This document shows, piece after piece, positions 36,127 to 44,299 of a DNA stretch of 64,000 nucleotides. The DNA lies in contig NZ_CP018888.1 of NCBI RefSeq assembly GCF_001936335.1, forward strand, positions 496,001 through 560,000, given 5' to 3'. This stretch comes from Amylolactobacillus amylophilus DSM 20533 = JCM 1125. GTDB taxonomy: Bacteria; Bacillota; Bacilli; Lactobacillales; Lactobacillaceae. Position 1 is the stretch's first letter, and every line of letters starts with the position of its first letter. The notes under the pieces are model-generated. The model did not search any database, was not told the DNA's origin, and was given only the letters and a program-made list of their open reading frames with translations. The translations under genes and the position numbers were made by a program.

Positions 36127-37392
36127 TTATTCCTCCACCGTCACAAGTGTATATTTCTTCTTGCCCTTACGAACAATTACGAACTTTCCGTCAAATGCGG
36201 CGCTTGGATCCACGATAAATTCTAAGTCAGTTTGTCTCTCACCGTTCAGATAGATTGCCCCATTCTGGACATCTTCTCTGGCCTGTCTCCTTGACGGCTC
36301 AATTTTGGTTACATCGACCAAGAACTCAACAATATTAACTGGTTCGTGCGTCATTGTGGCACTTGGCATGTTCTTAAAGCCCTGTTCAATCTCAGCTGAA
36401 GTAAGATTCTTCAGCTCACCCGTGAAGAGCGCATGTGTGATGTGCTTCGCCTGTTGCAGTGCCTCTTCACCGTGGACAAAACGAGTAACTTCTTCAGCCA
36501 GTTTAATCTGGGCAGCACGCTGCTCAGGCGCTGTCTTCACCTGCTCCTCGAGGGCATCAATTTCTTCATGACTGAGGAAGGTAAAGTACTTCAGGTATTT
36601 GATTACATCGCGGTCGTCTTGATTAATCCAAAATTGGTAAAATTCGTACGGCGTGGTTTTCTCCGGGTCAAGCCAAACAGCACCGCCAGCGGTCTTACCA
36701 AACTTCGTACCATCGGACTTCAACATCAACGGAATAGTGAGACCGTAAGCCTCTTGCTCAGCGCCGCCCAGCTTATGAATCAAGTCTGTTCCCGCGGTAA
36801 TATTGCCCCATTGATCTGCTCCACCAATCTGAAGTTGGACACCATAATTCTTATTCAACTCATAGAAATCAATCGACTGGAGGATTTGATACGTGAATTC
36901 AGTGTAGGAAATACCCACTTCCAACCGGCTGGCCACAACCTCCTTATTCAGCATGGTTTTCAGATTGAATAATTTACCATAATCACGCAAGAATTCTAGT
37001 AAGGAAATCTGGGACAACCATTCGTAGTTGTTCACTATTGTGAAATTCTCTGTGCCGAAAAGTTGCTCCATCATCTTGGTTAGAGCGACCTCGTTATGAT
37101 GTACTTGCTCCATCGACTGGAGCACCCGCTCGGAGTTTTTGCCGGAAGGATCACCAATGGAGCCTGTCCCACCACCGATAACGATAACCGGGTGATGCCC
37201 GGCCTCTTGGAATCTTTTAAGAATCATGAATGGGATCAAGTGACCAATGTGCAAGGAATCTCCCGTGGGATCGACGCCACAGTAGAGCGAAATTTCCTTT
37301 CGTGCCACCAACTTACGGAGCCCCTCCTCGTCGGTCTGCTGATTGATTGCTCCACGCCATTCTAAATCGCTGATAATATCAAATTTTGCCAT
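36127..37392 (-). CDS. tyrS: Tyrosyl-tRNA synthetase
   Basis: A 421-residue class I synthetase. HIGH motif HIGHL near 48-52 in DPTGDSLHIGHLIPFM, KFGKT near 229 (KMSKS counterpart), QIGGADQWGNI for tyrosine/tRNA binding, and a C-terminal S4 RNA-binding domain (about 355-415, VNIVEFLVDVTKIEPSRRQAREDVQNGAIYLNG). Transcription is governed by a T-box leader with a UAC specifier. Together with the Tyr-leader-peptide attenuator at 48734, the window holds two different tyrosine-sensing devices. Single gene. Confidence 0.97.
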   Translation of the reverse strand: MAKFDIISDLEWRGAINQQTDEEGLRKLVARKEISLYCGVDPTGDSLHIGHLIPFMILKRFQEAGHHPVIVIGGGTGSIGDPSGKNSERVLQSMEQVHHNEVALTKMMEQLFGTENFTIVNNYEWLSQISLLEFLRDYGKLFNLKTMLNKEVVASRLEVGISYTEFTYQILQSIDFYELNKNYGVQLQIGGADQWGNITAGTDLIHKLGGAEQEAYGLTIPLMLKSDGTKFGKTAGGAVWLDPEKTTPYEFYQFWINQDDRDVIKYLKYFTFLSHEEIDALEEQVKTAPEQRAAQIKLAEEVTRFVHGEEALQQAKHITHALFTGELKNLTSAEIEQGFKNMPSATMTHEPVNIVEFLVDVTKIEPSRRQAREDVQNGAIYLNGERQTDLEFIVDPSAAFDGKFVIVRKGKKKYTLVTVEE

Positions 37393-37406
37393 GTTTTTCC
37401 TCCATC

Positions 37407-37615
37407 AAAAAATCCCTAGTAGCAAAAAACTACTAGGGACGAATTAATATCTAAGTCGTGGTACCACCCAAATTCGGAGCAAAGCTCCCTCTACATTGTT
37501 ATCGAGGTTTCCCCCGTCGAGAAATAATCGTATTTCGCTGACACAATCTGCCTAGTTCCCACTAACCACTAGTTCTCTGACCACTGAATTATGCCGCTAC
37601 TCAATTGTAACTAAA
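37407..37615 (-). promoter_or_regulatory. T-box riboswitch (Tyr) of tyrS
   Basis: Minus strand: T-box bulge region GGGTGGTACCACGAC, then terminator TCCCTAGTAG…CTACTAGGGA (37439-37413) with a T-run that ends just before the tyrS ribosome site. Stem I contains GAAATACGA near 37535, giving TAC as the Tyr specifier. Uncharged tRNA-Tyr would switch the terminator to the antiterminator. Confidence 0.94.
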
Positions 37616-37628
37616 TCTCGCTAAAGTG

Positions 37629-37657
37629 ATTCTAACAACAAAAGAAATTTTTAGCAA
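37629..37657 (-). promoter_or_regulatory. tyrS T-box promoter
   Basis: TTGCTA (37657-37652), 17-base spacer, TAGAAT (37634-37629). Confidence 0.65.
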
Positions 37658-37695
37658 GTAACTCTGAATTATTGACAACCGCACCTTTAGCTATA

Positions 37696-38640
37696 TTATT
37701 TGCCAATTCTCTCTTCAATGGTATATCTAGGTCGGTGTTTCACTTCAGTTGTAACTTTACCAATATATTCGCCGATTACACCTAAGCTAATCATCTGAAA
37801 GCCCCCGATAATCCAAATTGAAATCATTAATGAAGACCATCCTTCATTTGCTTTACCAATCAATTTGACGATCACAGAATAAACAAATGCAATCATGCCA
37901 AACAAACTAAACAGAATACCCAAAATTAGGATCGCTCTCACGGGAGCAATTGTTAACGATGTAATACCATCCCAAGCAAAGGCAAGCATTTTTTTCAAAG
38001 GATATTTTGATTCACCAGCAAGTCTTGGTGTTCTTTTGTAGTAAACTTTTACACTTTTATATCCAAGCATTGGAATTATTCCACGTAAAAACAAATTTCT
38101 TTCTTTATATTCAAGTAGTGTCTCCACAGCCCTCTTACTCATTAGTCTAAAATCTGCATGATTAGGTACGACCTTAACACCAAGAATATTCAATATACGA
38201 TAGTATCCCTGGGCGGTAGTTCTCTTAAACCACGTGTCTTGCTCACGATTATTTCGGACACCATAGACAACTTCGTTACCTTCGTTAAATCGATCAACCA
38301 TTATTTTGATGACATTAGGGTTGTCTTGTAAATCTGCATCGATGGTTACAATCATATCGGACGTTTCAATTGCTTCACTCATTCCAGCCACTAAAGCATC
38401 TTGGTGGCCAAAATTTCTGCTGAATTTAATTCCAGTAAAACGGTAATTTTCAGAATTTAACTCTCTTAGTATTTCCCAAGTATTATCTTTAGATCCATCA
38501 TCAACGACTAAAATATTTGAATCTTCTGCTATTTTACTTTCGCTGATTAAGTCATCTTCAATTTGAAGAAGTGTGACCAAAGTTGTCTTCAGAACTTCCT
38601 GTTCATTGAAGGCAGGTATAACAATTGTCAGTTTATTCAT
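37696..38640 (-). CDS. Membrane-anchored GT2 glycosyltransferase (GtrB/DPM1-like)
   Basis: A 314-residue enzyme with a GT-A catalytic domain (about 1-225): VIPAFNEQEVL, VVDDGSKDNTWE, FSRNFGHQDALVAG, TIDADLQDNP (the DxD region) and AGESKYPLKKML. Two C-terminal membrane helices follow (about 230-290). This layout is that of polyprenyl-phosphate glycosyltransferases such as GtrB, CsbB and DPM1, which load a sugar on undecaprenyl phosphate. ATG 38640 is chosen for homology, but MVEKKIF can precede it in frame. A second GT2 is divergently transcribed across a 165-base gap. A cognate flippase is not in the window. Confidence 0.9.
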   Translation of the reverse strand: MNKLTIVIPAFNEQEVLKTTLVTLLQIEDDLISESKIAEDSNILVVDDGSKDNTWEILRELNSENYRFTGIKFSRNFGHQDALVAGMSEAIETSDMIVTIDADLQDNPNVIKIMVDRFNEGNEVVYGVRNNREQDTWFKRTTAQGYYRILNILGVKVVPNHADFRLMSKRAVETLLEYKERNLFLRGIIPMLGYKSVKVYYKRTPRLAGESKYPLKKMLAFAWDGITSLTIAPVRAILILGILFSLFGMIAFVYSVIVKLIGKANEGWSSLMISIWIIGGFQMISLGVIGEYIGKVTTEVKHRPRYTIEERIGK

Positions 38641-38805
38641 AAATATCTTCTTCTCCACCATTATAAACAAATCATACTACACTTAAGCTACTAAACTAAA
38701 GACAAATTTATATTTAAGTAATTTAAAAGGTGTGTCAAAAACCTTGTGTAAACATAACAGCCGATTATGATAAACTTAATTTATTAACGTGGAGGAAATA
38801 TTTTA

Positions 38806-39735
38806 ATGACACAAAAAGTTTCAATAATAGTTCCCTGCTATAATGAACAAGAAAGCGTGCCGCTATTTTACACCGCCATCAGTAAGGTTTTTTCCAACAT
38901 AGACTACGAAATAGAACTGCTCTATGTTGATGATGGCTCAAGTGACGACACCCTTAATTCGATACGCAAGGTTCAGAAATTAGACCCAGACCACGTTCAT
39001 TATCTGACCTTTTCACGCAACTTCGGTAAAGAGGCTGCGATGTATGCAGGGTTACAGAACGTGACTGGTGACTATGTAGGAATTATGGATGTTGACCTAC
39101 AAGATCCACCAGAATTGATTCCGAAAATGCTCGCAGAAATTGAAAACAACAACTATGATGTTGTCGGTTCACGCCGGGTTACTCGTGCTGGCGAACCAAA
39201 GATTCGTTCATTTTTTGCCAGAATGTTCTACAAACTAATCAACAAAATATCCGAAACCGAGATTGTTGATGGCGCGCGTGATTTCCGGATTATGACAAGG
39301 CAAGTTGTCAACTCCATCCTCACTGTGACTGAGTATAATCGTTTCTCGAAAGGTATTTTTTCTTGGGTTGGTTACAAAACCAAGTACCTAGAATATGAGA
39401 ACCGTGACCGCGTAGCCGGTGAAACCAGTTGGTCCTTCTGGAAATTACTCCAGTATTCGATCGATGGAATTATTTCCTTCTCAGAAGCACCCCTCTCAAT
39501 TGCAGTATGGGTCGGTCTTGCAACATCAATTGGATCTTTGGTTGCAATATTTATAATTGTCATTCGGACTCTGTTGTATGGTGACCCCACTGCAGGTTGG
39601 CCATCAATGGTCTCTATCTTCTTACTGGTTAGCGGAGTTATTTTACTCTCACTCGGAATCATTGGTAAATATATTGGCAAAATTTTCATTGAGGTGAAGA
39701 ATCGACCGGTTTATATCATCAAAGAGAAGAAATAG
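38806..39735 (+). CDS. Membrane-anchored GT2 glycosyltransferase (GtrB/CsbB-like)
   Basis: A 309-residue enzyme with the same layout as its divergent neighbour. The catalytic domain holds IIVPCYNEQESVPLFY, YVDDGSSDDTL, FSRNFGKEAAMYAGL, GIMDVDLQDPPELI and AGETSWSFWKL, followed by two membrane helices (about 230-290). It probably makes an undecaprenyl-phosphate-linked sugar for wall-glycopolymer decoration. Both may supply the outer glycosyltransferase type found at 57231, which uses lipid-linked sugars; this link is inferred. TGGAGGAAAT precedes the ATG. Confidence 0.9.
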   Translation: MTQKVSIIVPCYNEQESVPLFYTAISKVFSNIDYEIELLYVDDGSSDDTLNSIRKVQKLDPDHVHYLTFSRNFGKEAAMYAGLQNVTGDYVGIMDVDLQDPPELIPKMLAEIENNNYDVVGSRRVTRAGEPKIRSFFARMFYKLINKISETEIVDGARDFRIMTRQVVNSILTVTEYNRFSKGIFSWVGYKTKYLEYENRDRVAGETSWSFWKLLQYSIDGIISFSEAPLSIAVWVGLATSIGSLVAIFIIVIRTLLYGDPTAGWPSMVSIFLLVSGVILLSLGIIGKYIGKIFIEVKNRPVYIIKEKK

Positions 39736-39740
39736 CAAAA

Positions 39741-39784
39741 AACAAGAGTTAGTAGTCCGACGGACTTACTAACTCTTGTTTTTG
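39741..39784. terminator. Bidirectional terminator
   Basis: AACAAGAGTTAGTA (39741-39754) pairs with TACTAACTCTTGTT (39767-39780), followed by TTT. Confidence 0.9.
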
Positions 39785-39811
39785 TGTGTTGAGATTAGGA
39801 AACTAGTCCCG

Positions 39812-39926
39812 TTGCATGTCACTACTTGTTTAATTGTGTTCCCTGCAACAACTTGTTTAATTGTGTTCCCTGCAACAACTTGTTTAATTGTGTTCCCTGC
39901 AACAACTCTTTGCATGTCACTACTTG
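39812..39926. repeat. Collapsed copy of the dispersed repeat: 27-bp tandem linkers
   Basis: On the minus strand GGGAACACAATTAAACAAGT occurs three times with a 27-bp period, joined by TGTTGCA. The block is bounded on both sides by AAGTAGTGACATGCAA. The motif matches the linker of the 5617-6202 array, and the minus-strand end continues into GGGACTAGT, a piece of the repeat unit. The hairpin interior is absent, with TGCAA and TTGCA arms almost directly joined. It lies between convergent genes. Confidence 0.75.
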
Positions 39927-40543
39927 TTTTTAAATCTCTGTTTCGTTGACTTCAAGATGTCGACCTTCTTCGCATTGCCTTGAACCAAGTCTTTCAAATC
40001 AGTCCGAAACTGCCAAATCATGATTAACGTCAACACGAGGAAAACATACATTGTCTCCGTATCACCACGCATCATGTACTGCGCCGTCATCAGGAGCAAC
40101 GCGAGTATTGGCGGTACAGTGAGATTCTGTGACACTACCAAGACAAACAATGCAACCAAAAGCTCGATTAGACCGAGCCGCCAATCAAAAATCAGCATGA
40201 ACAGGACGCTAACTGCCACACCTTTACCACCCTTAAATTTCTGCCAGATTGGAAAATCATGGCCTAAGGTCAGTCCAAGGCCAGCATATAGCATTGCTAG
40301 TTCTGCGTCTGCTGTGAAAATAAATTGGACGAGTACGAGTGCCACGAGTGTCTTAAACAAGTCACCAATTAGTACCAATATCCCAGCCTTTTTGCCTAGA
40401 ACAGCACCAACATTCGCCGTACCCGGATTGCCCGAGCCAAACTCGGTCGGTGCCGGCTGGCCGAAAAACTTGGCCACCACAAAAGCTGACAAGATATTAC
40501 CAAATGCATATCCTATCAGTAATGAAACTATTCTCACTATCAT
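39920..40543 (-). CDS. plsY: Glycerol-3-phosphate acyltransferase PlsY
   Basis: A 207-residue membrane enzyme that acylates glycerol-3-phosphate from acyl-phosphate in phospholipid synthesis. The three conserved loops are SGNPGTANVGAVLG, GHDFPIWQKFKGGKGVAVS and a C-terminal region before RTDLKDL; about five membrane helices. The start is ATG 40543, behind GGGTGAATTG. ATGs at 40555 and 40573 lie over the end of the LCP gene and lack ribosome sites. It follows the LCP gene closely, so the two may be cotranscribed. Confidence 0.93.
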   Translation of the reverse strand: MIVRIVSLLIGYAFGNILSAFVVAKFFGQPAPTEFGSGNPGTANVGAVLGKKAGILVLIGDLFKTLVALVLVQFIFTADAELAMLYAGLGLTLGHDFPIWQKFKGGKGVAVSVLFMLIFDWRLGLIELLVALFVLVVSQNLTVPPILALLLMTAQYMMRGDTETMYVFLVLTLIMIWQFRTDLKDLVQGNAKKVDILKSTKQRFKNK

Positions 40544-40554
40544 CAATTCACCCA

Positions 40555-41676
40555 TTAATTTGTGCCATCCCAAATCACACCAGGATTACTCTTCGAATAG
40601 ATTGTGAATGGTTGTGTATAAACACCGCTGTGCCAATCAAACGTTGTATTCTGCTCATTCTGGTAAGTCTCATTATTATCCAATGTCTCAGTCTCAAGGC
40701 CCATCTGCTCCCTGATCAAGTCCGAGATTCGCTGAAGTTCAGTCGTTGCCATAATCTGGTATGATGCATCCCCGATAAACGCGGGCGTACCATGCAGATA
40801 ATCACTCTTCATATTATCCGCTGCACTAGTATAGTTACGCATAATACTTATCATGTTGTTAAAGGTTAGATTAGTACGCACATTATCCTCAAAGGAGTCA
40901 AGGATGGTCTCCAGGTTCTTGACCGTGTTCAATGAAATTGCGTTTTTTACAATAGACTTAATCACCTGACGTTGACGCTTCTGACGCCCATAATCATTCT
41001 CGGGGTCATCATAACGCATCCGAGCATACGCCAATGCCTGTGCACCATTCAGATGCATTGGGCCCTTCGTAAACGTGTAGCCGCCGTAGGAAAATGTGAA
41101 TGGTACCTGAACGTCCACACCGTCAACCGCGTTGACAATCTTCTCAAGCCCGGCCATATTAACCTCGACATAATACTTCAATGGTACATTCACAAGGGCG
41201 CTAACGGTGTTCATCGCCATCTTGGCCTTACCAATACTGTAGGCAGCATTAATCTTCTGCACGTTAAAACTGCTAGTGCCGATCATCTCAGCCATCGTAT
41301 CACGGGGTACACTGAACAGCGCTGAGCGTTTATTCTGAGCATCAATCGTCGCAACAATAATTGTATCGGTATTTGAAATCTCATCGCTCCGACCGAACTT
41401 ACCAGTATCTGTACCTAGTAACAGAATCGAAACGGGATTCTTACCATCAAAAAAGCCAGGATCAACATTAACAGCATTCTTAGAATCATATGTTTTATCA
41501 ACCGCGTTTTTCGCTCTAAAGTATGTATAACCCGCATATGTACCAAAGCCAATCAGCAGCAAAATCAACACAATCAATATGTTTCTCAGAAAATGATGTT
41601 TTTTCGGTTCTCTGGCCAAATTATCATTCTTGTGTAACTCAGCCCGCGTCATCGTTGATTTATCATTCTCGCTCAT
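40555..41676 (-). CDS. LytR-CpsA-Psr (LCP) family glycopolymer transferase
   Basis: A 373-residue membrane protein: a cytosolic N-terminus of about 28 residues, one membrane helix (about 30-50), then an outer LCP domain (about 80-260). Typical motifs are LLLGTDTGKFGRSDEISNTDTIIVATID, SVPRDTMAEM, KINAAYSIGKAKMAMNTV, VDVQVPFTF and LAYARMRYDDPENDYGRQKRQRQVI. LCP enzymes attach wall teichoic acid or polysaccharide from lipid carriers to peptidoglycan. It is upstream of plsY. The substrate polymer cannot be told. Confidence 0.93.
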   Translation of the reverse strand: MSENDKSTMTRAELHKNDNLAREPKKHHFLRNILIVLILLLIGFGTYAGYTYFRAKNAVDKTYDSKNAVNVDPGFFDGKNPVSILLLGTDTGKFGRSDEISNTDTIIVATIDAQNKRSALFSVPRDTMAEMIGTSSFNVQKINAAYSIGKAKMAMNTVSALVNVPLKYYVEVNMAGLEKIVNAVDGVDVQVPFTFSYGGYTFTKGPMHLNGAQALAYARMRYDDPENDYGRQKRQRQVIKSIVKNAISLNTVKNLETILDSFEDNVRTNLTFNNMISIMRNYTSAADNMKSDYLHGTPAFIGDASYQIMATTELQRISDLIREQMGLETETLDNNETYQNEQNTTFDWHSGVYTQPFTIYSKSNPGVIWDGTN

Positions 41677-41773
41677 GAACGTTCCTCATTCTTCTCATGT
41701 CTAACGGTATTATAGCAAGAAACTAACGAAAATGAAGAATTATTGTCATTTCTTAAGAAAAATAATATTAAAA

Positions 41774-41811
41774 ACCACCTAAAGCTCTCTTTACTCGGAG
41801 GTTAGGTGGTC
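41774..41811 (-). terminator. Terminator of the aldose-1-epimerase-like gene
   Basis: Minus strand: ACCACCTAA…TTTAGGTGGT followed by TTTTAATATT. Confidence 0.8.
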
Positions 41812-41829
41812 AATAATGCCTACTAAATT

Positions 41830-42708
41830 TTAAAGAAGTTTCATCATATAAGAACCGTTGTACTTAGAGCCCGGTTCGAGGGTCACATTACCCTCCTTCG
41901 TCAGCCAATCGGTTGGCTCACCGTGGACATCAGGTAATCCATTAAACGGCTCAATACACAGAAATGGTTCCTCGGCGTTCTCCATCGTCCAAAGTGTGAC
42001 ATACGGGAAGTCTTCAAGCGTCAATTCAATGCTGTGTTCGGACTGTGGACTGCTTAACTTGATTGCCGTCAATCCCTGATTAGCAATAATAATCAGTCCG
42101 TCATCAAACGTCTCATGCGTGAGCGGCAGTGTAGAACCGCGTCCGGCAGTCAAATCAACTACTTTACCGGTTCTAAAAGGTGCTGGTCCAATCTCAAACT
42201 TCTGTAATTGTGGTACCTCAGGTGAGACTGTGATTTGATAATCCGAGAAGGCCAACTGGTCACCATTCATTGGTACGTTGAAGCCAGGATGTGAGCCCAA
42301 TGCAAACGGCATTAACTCCGTTGAATTATTAATGACTTCGTATGACGTAATCAAATTTGACTCACTCAACTGATATGTCACGCTTAGTGAGAATTGGAAC
42401 GGAAACTTCACTAATGTTTCTGGATTATCCGTCAAAGTGAGTGTCACGTGGTCATCGCCCTTATCAACCGGCGTCCATGCATAGTCGCGCGCAAAGCCAT
42501 GTTGCGTCATCGGATACGTTTTCTCGTTTAATACATATTGGTCCTCATTTGAACGACCAATGGCTGGAAACAGAATTGGTGCATGCCGTTTCCAGGCGGT
42601 ACCATTCCAAATAAAATCAAAATTATCATTTTTTTGAATAATATGAGTAATCTCGGCCCCAACTTCATTAATTTCAACCTGTAAAAATTCATTCTCAATT
42701 GAAAGCAT
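41830..42708 (-). CDS. Aldose 1-epimerase family protein (LacX-like)
   Basis: A 292-residue protein with the galactose-mutarotase-like beta fold. Visible active-site elements are QHGFARDYAW (first His region), LGSHPGFNVPM (second His) and CIEPFNGLPD (catalytic Glu region). The length and SHPGFNVP motif fit the LacX/YeaD-like branch, whose sugar substrate is often unknown. Start is ATG 42708 with GGGGA upstream; two in-frame ATGs lie further out. It is not next to sugar-utilisation genes. Single gene with a terminator. Confidence 0.88.
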   Translation of the reverse strand: MLSIENEFLQVEINEVGAEITHIIQKNDNFDFIWNGTAWKRHAPILFPAIGRSNEDQYVLNEKTYPMTQHGFARDYAWTPVDKGDDHVTLTLTDNPETLVKFPFQFSLSVTYQLSESNLITSYEVINNSTELMPFALGSHPGFNVPMNGDQLAFSDYQITVSPEVPQLQKFEIGPAPFRTGKVVDLTAGRGSTLPLTHETFDDGLIIIANQGLTAIKLSSPQSEHSIELTLEDFPYVTLWTMENAEEPFLCIEPFNGLPDVHGEPTDWLTKEGNVTLEPGSKYNGSYMMKLL

Positions 42709-42817
42709 TCTTGTCCCCATTCTAAAAGCCAACCGGCAAGAAATGAACGGGACCCAAACCGTTCTAGTTGAAACATCTAGACCAATTGACGCAATTATTT
42801 ATTATTTTACCACATAA

Positions 42818-42841
42818 AAAACAATGTCGTTAACACATTGT
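42818..42841 (-). terminator. Terminator of brnQ
   Basis: Minus strand: ACAATGT-GTTAACG-ACATTGT followed by TTTTTTATG. Confidence 0.8.
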
Positions 42842-42854
42842 CATTTTTCTCTAT

Positions 42855-44222
42855 TTATTTTGTTAGACCAATCTTTCTATAGCGTAGCATGTAATAGATC
42901 CACGAGATTAAAAAGCCAATAATGCTTGGAATAATCCAGGTTAAGCCAATGTCATAGAATGGTAAGTGGCTCTGAATATTGGCAATTGCTTGGCCAAATG
43001 CGCTACCACTAATTTGCTTCGGTAACTTCACCACAAAGTCTAGTAAGGCGGGAACAATCGTCAACAAGAGCGTCCCCCGATAGAGCTGCTTAGCAGCAGG
43101 TGCATCGTAGACCGTGAGCCCCAGTAAGACGAGTACGATCACAATTGGGTAGAGGAACATCAGGATAGGAACCGACCAACGAATTAGTTTCTCCAGTCCG
43201 ATGTTCGCTACCCCAAACGAAGCAACCGTTGAGATAGTCAGCCATGCCCGGTAACTCAACTTACTAAAACTGCGGTGGAAGTCTTCAGCGAAGGAAGTTA
43301 ATAGGCCAATGGCCGTAGTCAGACAGGCTAGAATAATCAACGCTGCTAAGAACAATTGTCCCGGTTCGCCCATCAGGTGCCGCACTATTTGAACCAGTGT
43401 GGTTCCGCCTTCGGCCGCAATTTGCTCTTTGCCAAGCGACATGGCTCCGAGCAGAATCAGGCCAACATAGATTAAGCCGGTCAGTAGGAAGGTTAAAATA
43501 CCCGATAAACTTGTAATGCGCTCAACATCACGCTTCTTACGGTAACCCATCTCTCGAACAGAGTTGACTACGGCGCCCCCGAATACCAACCCCGCTAGCA
43601 TATCAAGCGTATTGTAGCCTTCCAAAAAGCCCTTGAAATAGGTGCCATTACCGAAGTTTGCCTGTCCCGCCTCTAAATTTGGATTACCCATCGGGTTCAG
43701 CATGGCCAGAACGAACAAAGTCGCTAATAATATCAAGAATAATGGATTCATGATTTTGCCAACTGTATCGATAATCGTCGATTCACGATTAGCAAAGTAG
43801 AACGCTACCGCAAAGAAAAGCGCGCTGTAAATCAACAGTGCTAGCTGCGAATGCTGTCCACCTAAAAGTGGCTTGATGCCAACGGCAAACGACACTGTGG
43901 CTACCCTAGGTGTGGCGTATAGCGGACCAATCGTTACTTGTACCAGAATCATGAACAATAAGGCGAACTTGGTGCCAGCAGGGTTGCCCAAGTCACGAAT
44001 ACCCGAGGCATTCGACTTGCTAATCACCAGGATGGCCAGCAGCGGCATCAACACGGATGCGGTCAAGAAGCCCAATGTGGCCACCAACCAATGTGAACCG
44101 GCCATCTGCCCCAGGTGAATTGGGAAAATCAGATTTCCTGCACCGAAGAACAGCCCAAAGAGCAACGAAGCAATCACAAAATATTTTTTTATGCCCGTTT
44201 GGGGCTCGTTTAAATCATTCAC
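42855..44222 (-). CDS. brnQ: Branched-chain amino acid transporter BrnQ (LIVCS family)
   Basis: A 455-residue permease with about twelve membrane segments. The N-terminal FGLFFGAGNLIFPIHLGQMAG and TPRVATVSFAVGI motifs are characteristic of LIVCS transporters, which import Leu, Ile and Val with Na+ or H+. No leader peptide, T-box or CodY box was recognised upstream; a 30-bp inverted repeat sits between it and the deacetylase gene. GGAGATTTT precedes the ATG/GTG region of the start. Confidence 0.93.
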   Translation of the reverse strand: MNDLNEPQTGIKKYFVIASLLFGLFFGAGNLIFPIHLGQMAGSHWLVATLGFLTASVLMPLLAILVISKSNASGIRDLGNPAGTKFALLFMILVQVTIGPLYATPRVATVSFAVGIKPLLGGQHSQLALLIYSALFFAVAFYFANRESTIIDTVGKIMNPLFLILLATLFVLAMLNPMGNPNLEAGQANFGNGTYFKGFLEGYNTLDMLAGLVFGGAVVNSVREMGYRKKRDVERITSLSGILTFLLTGLIYVGLILLGAMSLGKEQIAAEGGTTLVQIVRHLMGEPGQLFLAALIILACLTTAIGLLTSFAEDFHRSFSKLSYRAWLTISTVASFGVANIGLEKLIRWSVPILMFLYPIVIVLVLLGLTVYDAPAAKQLYRGTLLLTIVPALLDFVVKLPKQISGSAFGQAIANIQSHLPFYDIGLTWIIPSIIGFLISWIYYMLRYRKIGLTK

Positions 44223-44269
44223 TAGAAAATCTCCTCAACTGGTCATCGTTATAACACTAAATATGCATA

Positions 44270-44299
44270 CTAGTTGACGAGCCGCTCCTTGTCAACTAG
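44270..44299. other. Inverted repeat between deacetylase and brnQ
   Basis: CTAGTTGACGAG…CTTGTCAACTAG forms a near-perfect stem-loop overlapping the deacetylase stop codon. There is no T-run, so it is not a typical terminator. It could be an operator or an mRNA-stabilising hairpin. Confidence 0.4.

Noticed and set aside
39812-39926. Short CRISPR or minisatellite coding region
   Set aside because: The 27-bp copies abut without spacers and no ORF crosses them; they match the dispersed-repeat linker instead.
44223-44295. Leucine or valine leader peptide or T-box for brnQ
   Set aside because: The 73-base gap contains no short ORF with branched-chain codons and no T-box bulge; only an inverted repeat without a T-run.
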